Source: Nitrospira sp. UBA5698
Lineage (GTDB): Bacteria; Nitrospirota; Nitrospiria; Nitrospirales; Nitrospiraceae
Direction: 5' to 3'
Length of the DNA: 28,526 nt
Assembly: GCA_002420115.1 (NCBI GenBank)
Contig: DIHK01000020.1
Span: forward strand, 1 to 28,526
Shown piece after piece: positions 25,609-28,526 of this stretch. The position numbers and the translations under genes were made by a program. Position 1 is the stretch's first letter; every line of letters begins with the position of its first letter. The notes below the pieces were generated by a model, which saw nothing but the letters and a program-made list of their open reading frames with translations, was not told the DNA's origin and made no database searches.

Positions 25609-26188
25609 TACTCACTTGGCAACTATCGTTCTCCGAGAAATAGCTTATCGTCCCGTAGTAACAATCTCCAATAACTTCAACTGTTCCAATAGGGCTCAAG
25701 ATACGCCCGACGGTGTATGTTTCTTGACGGGATACAACAACTTGTTCACCATCACGTGTTCAGGTCAGCCTCACCCTTTGGGTACTAAGGACAAAGGCCG
25801 TTGTATTTTTCGGCAGTTGAAGAAGATAACTTGAAGCTTTAGTCGTCGGCCCGATCCATTCAATCGACGTGCGGTTACGCACGCCACGCTATGTGCGGTT
25901 CTGCACGTCTATGTCATGTAGGGTATTGATAAATAAGTCGTCGGCCCGATCCATTCAATCGACGTGTGGTTACGCACGCCACGCTATGTGCGGTTCTGCA
26001 CGTCTATGTCATGTAGGGTATTGATAAATAATGAGAAATTAATACCGTCTCTTATTTAGAGGATATGGCAGACTGATCGCAAGAAAAATAATTGTGGAGA
26101 GAGGGGAGATCTATCGGAGGATGAGGTCGGTGTCACTTCTTCACACCTACTCTGACCGCCCCAATCCAGTGGGAATTCACGAAACAGC
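25609..26188. other. Divergent intergenic region between megasynthase and VIT1-like gene
   Basis: This 580-base region separates the minus-strand megasynthase from the plus-strand membrane protein gene and looks more AT-rich than its flanks. It should hold both promoters, but no convincing -35/-10 pair is seen. It contains the inverted repeat CCTTTG/CAAAGG (25775-25797) and the 2 x 95-bp tandem repeat (25841-26030). No protein-coding gene is supported. Confidence 0.7.
25841..26030. repeat. Two-copy 95-bp tandem repeat with internal hairpins
   Basis: Copies 25841-25935 and 25936-26030 abut exactly and differ at one position (C25872 versus T25967). Each unit contains GTGCG-GTTA-CGCAC followed by GTGCG-GTTC-TGCAC, two similar hairpins. 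The outer GACGTGC and GCACGTC can instead pair to form one long hairpin enclosing the inner CGCAC/GTGCG stem. Each unit ends in the AT-rich string TATTGATAAATA. The element lies 233-422 bases upstream of the megasynthase start and about 160 bases before the divergent gene. It may be an operator array, a small structured RNA or a repeat remnant; none of these is shown. Confidence 0.9.
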
Positions 26189-26671
26189 ATGAAGGCTTCC
26201 TGGAAAACAGGGATCAGTTTCGGGTTAACATCAGGGGTCATTACCACCCTTGGGTTGATGGTCGGATTGCACTCGGGCACGCATTCCCGTGCGATCGTGA
26301 TCAGTGGCATTCTGACCATCGCCATCGCCGATGCCATGTCGGATGCGCTCGGCATCCATGTGTCCGAAGAGTCGAAGAACAGCGGTCCGACCAGGCTGAT
26401 CTGGGAGGCTACGCTCGCCACCTTTGCTGCGAAGTTCTTGGTTTCCTTGACGTTTGTCGTTCCCGTCCTTTTCGGTCCGCTCGAGCAGGCGATTGTCATG
26501 AGCATCGTGTGGGGGCTATTCTTACTCACCGTGCTCAGCTTTTTCGTCGCTCGAGCACAAGGAATTGCTCCGTGGAAGGTCATCGGTGAGCATCTGTTCA
26601 TTGCGCTGTGCGTCGTTGCGATGACACATGTGGCCGGTGATTGGGTGAACAAGATGGTGGGAGCGGAATGA
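26189..26671 (+). CDS. VIT1/CCC1-like integral membrane protein
   Basis: This 160-residue membrane protein resembles the VIT1/CCC1 family, whose known members move Fe2+ or Mn2+. The N-terminal block GLTSGVITTLGLMVGLHSG (12-30) and the second helix with IADAMSDALGIHVSEES (46-62) match the family, including the acidic residues expected in the transport path. Predicted membrane spans are near 12-28, 34-54, 76-94, 98-120 and 133-150. It lacks the long cytoplasmic metal-binding region between helices 2 and 3 of plant and yeast VIT proteins, so it is a short form. No strong ribosome binding site precedes the ATG. The next gene starts 15 bases after its stop. Metal transport is inferred from family only. 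Confidence 0.7.
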   Translation: MKASWKTGISFGLTSGVITTLGLMVGLHSGTHSRAIVISGILTIAIADAMSDALGIHVSEESKNSGPTRLIWEATLATFAAKFLVSLTFVVPVLFGPLEQAIVMSIVWGLFLLTVLSFFVARAQGIAPWKVIGEHLFIALCVVAMTHVAGDWVNKMVGAE

Positions 26672-26686
26672 CGGAGGTATGAACCA

Positions 26687-27154
26687 GTGAGAAGACACCC
26701 CCGGACGTTGATATGGCTGCTGCTTTTCCTCGTGTGCACGACATTCATGATGCCCAGGCAACCAGCCTGGGGAGCGGGGGATGATGTGGTATCTGAAAGC
26801 GGCCAGCCCCATCGTGTCGTGCTCCATCTGAATTCCGGTGATGAAAAAGTCCAACGTGGTGCGCTCAACAATATCAAGAATCTCTATCAGGAGTTTTCGT
26901 CGCAGAGTCTCACGGTCGAGCTGGTCGTGCATGGGGCTGGGCTTCCGGTCCTCATCAAGAAGGGTACGCCGTTTGCTGCGGAGCTGAGCGAGCTTCGGAA
27001 AACGTACGGTGTGCACTACACGGCCTGTTCGAACACCATGAAGACGATGAAGGTGACAAGAGAAGATCTCATCGATGAAGTCGGCGACACCGTGCCAGCC
27101 ATCGTGAGGCTGGTGGAGAGACAAGAGCAAGGCTGGGTCTATATTAAACCGTGA
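26687..27154 (+). CDS. Exported DsrE-family protein
   Basis: This 155-residue protein has an N-terminal signal peptide (MRRHPRTLIWLLLFLVCTTF, then AWGA around 27-30) and a DsrE/DsrF-like domain. The domain starts RVVLHLNSGDEKVQRGALNNI (about 43-63), followed by VELVVHGAGLPVLIK (77-91) and a region ending GVHYTACSNTMK. Cys114 corresponds to the conserved cysteine of the family, which in some members carries sulfur. The GTG at 26687 is used because GGAGG lies nine bases upstream and the nearby ATG at 26675 runs into a stop after three codons. It is co-directional with the VIT1-like gene and with the OsmC gene 46 bases on. A periplasmic thiol or sulfur role is plausible but unproven. Confidence 0.75.
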   Translation: MRRHPRTLIWLLLFLVCTTFMMPRQPAWGAGDDVVSESGQPHRVVLHLNSGDEKVQRGALNNIKNLYQEFSSQSLTVELVVHGAGLPVLIKKGTPFAAELSELRKTYGVHYTACSNTMKTMKVTREDLIDEVGDTVPAIVRLVERQEQGWVYIKP

Positions 27155-27157
27155 AGA

Positions 27158-27175
27158 AGCTGACAGCTGTTAGCT
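27158..27175. repeat. Short near-palindrome between DsrE-like and OsmC genes
   Basis: AGCTGACAGCTGTTAGCT reads as a near-perfect palindrome (16 of 18 positions) made of repeated AGCTG words. Similar AGCTG-rich strings occur, from memory, between Nitrospira genes. There is no T tract, so it is not a typical terminator. Confidence 0.35.
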
Positions 27176-27200
27176 GACGGCGGAAGAAAGAGGAGGACGA

Positions 27201-27635
27201 ATGGAATCCAAGAACAAGGTCTATCTGTATCAGACCTCGGTGAAGTGGACAGAACAGCGCAAGGGCACGATCTCCTGTGCAGGGAAACCCGATGTGCAGG
27301 TGGCGACCCCACCGGAGTTCAAGGGGCATGAGAACATCTGGTCTCCCGAGGACCTCTTCGTGGCGTCCGCCAACGTCTGTTTGATGACGACATTTCTTTC
27401 CGTCGCGGAACGAGCCGGTCTTGCTTTTTCCTCGTACGAGAGTACGGCGGAAGGACGGTTGGAGATCGTGGAGGGGAAATTTCAATTCACGGCGATCACT
27501 ATCCGGCCTTCTATTACCTTGAAGCCTGGCGGTGATGCAGCCAAAGCGAAGGAACTCATTGAAAAAGCAGAGCATAATTGCCTGATTTCCAACTCCATGA
27601 AGGCCGCGGTCACACTGGAAGCCACGATCTGCTGA
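27201..27635 (+). CDS. OsmC-family thiol peroxidase
   Basis: This 144-residue protein belongs to the OsmC/Ohr superfamily, cytosolic dimers that reduce organic or other peroxides with two cysteines. The pattern is complete: PEDLFVASANVCLMTTFL with the peroxidatic Cys60, and AEHNCLISNSMK with the second Cys127. A central RLEIVEGKFQFTAITIRPSITL strand region lies between them. AGGAGG is present a few bases before the ATG at 27201. It follows the DsrE-like gene and is followed directly by a terminator hairpin, so it probably ends that transcript. Whether it is OsmC-like or Ohr-like in substrate cannot be settled from the sequence; the lack of the usual Ohr N-terminus favours a general OsmC. Confidence 0.85.
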   Translation: MESKNKVYLYQTSVKWTEQRKGTISCAGKPDVQVATPPEFKGHENIWSPEDLFVASANVCLMTTFLSVAERAGLAFSSYESTAEGRLEIVEGKFQFTAITIRPSITLKPGGDAAKAKELIEKAEHNCLISNSMKAAVTLEATIC

Positions 27636-27654
27636 TTCAGCGTTGCTGAGTTTT
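27636..27654 (+). terminator. Rho-independent terminator after the OsmC gene
   Basis: TTCAGC-GTT-GCTGAG directly follows the stop codon and forms a 6-bp stem (one wobble pair) with a 3-base loop, followed by TTTT. This is a credible intrinsic terminator for the VIT1-like/DsrE/OsmC transcript. Confidence 0.6.
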
Positions 27655-27656
27655 GA

Positions 27657-27715
27657 GTTTCAGGTTTCTAGGGGCTACTCCTACAACTTGAAACATGAAA
27701 CTTGGAACCTGAAAC
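27657..27715. repeat. Inverted repeat with four 7-bp tandem units
   Basis: GTTTCAGGTTTC (27657-27668) is the reverse complement of 27704-27715 with one mismatch. The right side contains four consecutive 7-base units (TTGAAAC, ATGAAAC, TTGGAAC, CTGAAAC; 27688-27715). Such GAAAC heptamer strings are, from memory, frequent between genes in Nitrospira. Confidence 0.6.
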
Positions 27716-27802
27716 ACAGACTTCAGACACAAACGCCAATCTCGGGTTACCCACTGTAGCATCCTGCGCCAGTCGGTCATCAGGCTAGTGGCATTTGTCT
27801 CC

Positions 27803-27837
27803 ATTCTTCGGTATCGATCTGACCGACACCGAAGAAT
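27803..27837. promoter_or_regulatory. Perfect 10-bp inverted repeat upstream of the cytochrome gene
   Basis: ATTCTTCGGT (27803-27812) and ACCGAAGAAT (27828-27837) are exact reverse complements separated by 15 bases. The element ends about 100 bases before the cytochrome start, and no T run follows. It may be an operator or a leader hairpin; it is not a good terminator. Confidence 0.45.
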
Positions 27838-27938
27838 CTGTCCGATAACCCCTCGATGAATCGAGAGAAAGCTCTCCTTCTCCCTACGAGATAGTGGCAC
27901 AGTCATCGCAAGGTTTTATCGAAGGGAAAGGACAAGAT

Positions 27939-28328
27939 ATGCGTAGAACGATGCAAGGGGCGGTGTTGTGCGCACTGGTGGCCGGACTATGCGGACTGGG
28001 ATTCAGTAATCTTGGGGTCAAACAGTCCGGGGTTCTTGCCAAAGAAGGGGATGCGGTCACCGGACGGGAAATTTACGTGAACACCTGTATGCTCTGTCAT
28101 GGAATCGACGGGAGAGGCGTACGAGGACTGCAGTTCGTCCCACCTCCGGCAGACCTCACATCGCTCGCGGTCCAGAGTCGGCTGGATGGGTCGCTGTTTC
28201 GTCGAATTCACGACGGGAAGCCCAACACGGTCATGGGCGCTTGGAAACATGCTCTCTCGGATGAAGAAATCTGGGATGTATTGGCCTATGTGCGTACATT
28301 TCGGATCGAGTCTCCCGGGCAACCATAA
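27939..28328 (+). CDS. Small exported monohaem c-type cytochrome
   Basis: This 129-residue class I cytochrome c is probably periplasmic and would carry electrons. The N-terminus (MRRTMQGAVLCALVAGLCGL) is a signal peptide or membrane anchor. The haem-binding CMLCH is at residues 50-54, in the usual setting GREIYVNTCMLCHGIDGRG. PPPADLTS follows at about 68-75, and Met99 in TVMGAWK is the likely sixth haem ligand. The C-terminal helix LSDEEIWDVLAYVRTF is typical of the family. The ATG at 27939 has an AAAGGA site six bases upstream and places the signal peptide at the start; a GTG at 27894 would add a polar leader. No oxidase or reductase subunit is adjacent, so its partner is unknown. Confidence 0.88.
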   Translation: MRRTMQGAVLCALVAGLCGLGFSNLGVKQSGVLAKEGDAVTGREIYVNTCMLCHGIDGRGVRGLQFVPPPADLTSLAVQSRLDGSLFRRIHDGKPNTVMGAWKHALSDEEIWDVLAYVRTFRIESPGQP

Positions 28329-28415
28329 AGATGAATCCAATAACTCGGAGGTGTCTCATACAAGCCGGATGCAGAAATGGAATGGTTGTCCGTGAGGAAA
28401 CGAGGAGGGAACGAC

Positions 28416-28526
28416 ATGACATGTAATGTGGGGGGAATCGAACGACCGATACGCATTGGAGCGGGAGCGCTGGCGATTATGGCCGGCCTCTTTGGGGGGC
28501 TTTCTGGTGCGATGTCCGGAATAGCG
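28416..28526 (+). CDS. DUF2892-type inner-membrane protein, cut by the window end
   Basis: Only the first 37 codons are inside the window. They read MTCNVGGIERPIRIGAGAL, followed by a hydrophobic glycine- and alanine-rich helix. The opening NVGGIERPIRIGAGA matches the start of DUF2892/YgaP-type two-helix membrane proteins, which are small and often found beside rhodanese or other sulfur-handling genes. A GAGGAGG site lies just upstream of the ATG. The gene follows the cytochrome by 87 bases and may share its transcript. The function of the family is poorly defined. Confidence 0.7.
   Translation, partial: MTCNVGGIERPIRIGAGALAIMAGLFGGLSGAMSGIA

Noticed and set aside
25775..25797. CCTTTG/CAAAGG inverted repeat as a terminator
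   Set aside because: The stem is only 6 bp with no T run, in a region where both flanking genes point away, so termination makes no sense there; a weak operator cannot be excluded.
25841..26030. CRISPR array or lux-type box reading of the tandem repeat
   Set aside because: The 95-bp units abut with no spacers, and no cas genes are present. The internal palindromes do not match the lux-box pattern, and no LuxI/LuxR gene is in the window.

Overview
The window most likely comes from a Nitrospira-type bacterium (Nitrospirota). This is inferred from gene content (a STAS-MlaE permease fusion, a DUF1207 outer-membrane protein, a short GlgP beside phosphoketolase, and a cytochrome c / OsmC / DsrE cluster) and from intergenic elements that resemble, from memory, repeats common in Nitrospira genomes. 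No rRNA, tRNA, transposase, integrase or CRISPR array is visible.

Layout. 1-1524: sparse DNA with two small hypothetical genes and two copies of a hairpin-forming repeat. 1525-8186: a plus-strand four-gene operon (TreT-like glycosyltransferase, alpha-glucan phosphorylase, acetate kinase, phosphoketolase). It would release glucose phosphate from glycogen, cleave sugar phosphate to acetyl phosphate and make ATP plus acetate; the glycosyltransferase probably links to trehalose. 8187-8771: non-coding, with a degenerate palindrome-rich element. 8772-15469: an envelope block on the plus strand with a DUF1207 beta-barrel protein, FtsH, then a phospholipid-type ABC transport set (STAS-MlaE, MlaF, MlaD, auxiliary lipoprotein).

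15507-25608, minus strand: a secondary-metabolite locus with one 3094-residue megasynthase and an overlapping Sfp-type phosphopantetheinyl transferase. The megasynthase reads FAAL-ACP-C-A-T-C-A-T-TE, which predicts a fatty-acylated dipeptide. The second residue is probably glycine; the first is unclear, with a pocket nearest a tyrosine code. Several catalytic signatures are altered: the first C domain has HRxxxDG, the second has HHxxxDQ, and the thioesterase appears to have Cys, Asn and Thr where Ser, Asp and His are usual. This is the most unusual part of the window.

25609-26188: a divergent intergenic region, AT-rich to the eye, with an exact two-copy 95-bp tandem repeat. Each unit can fold into two alternative structures, and the single difference between copies keeps pairing. 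26189-28526: a plus-strand series with a VIT1/CCC1-like membrane protein, an exported DsrE-like protein, an OsmC-family thiol peroxidase, a terminator and repeats, a small c-type cytochrome, and the start of a DUF2892-type membrane protein cut by the window edge.
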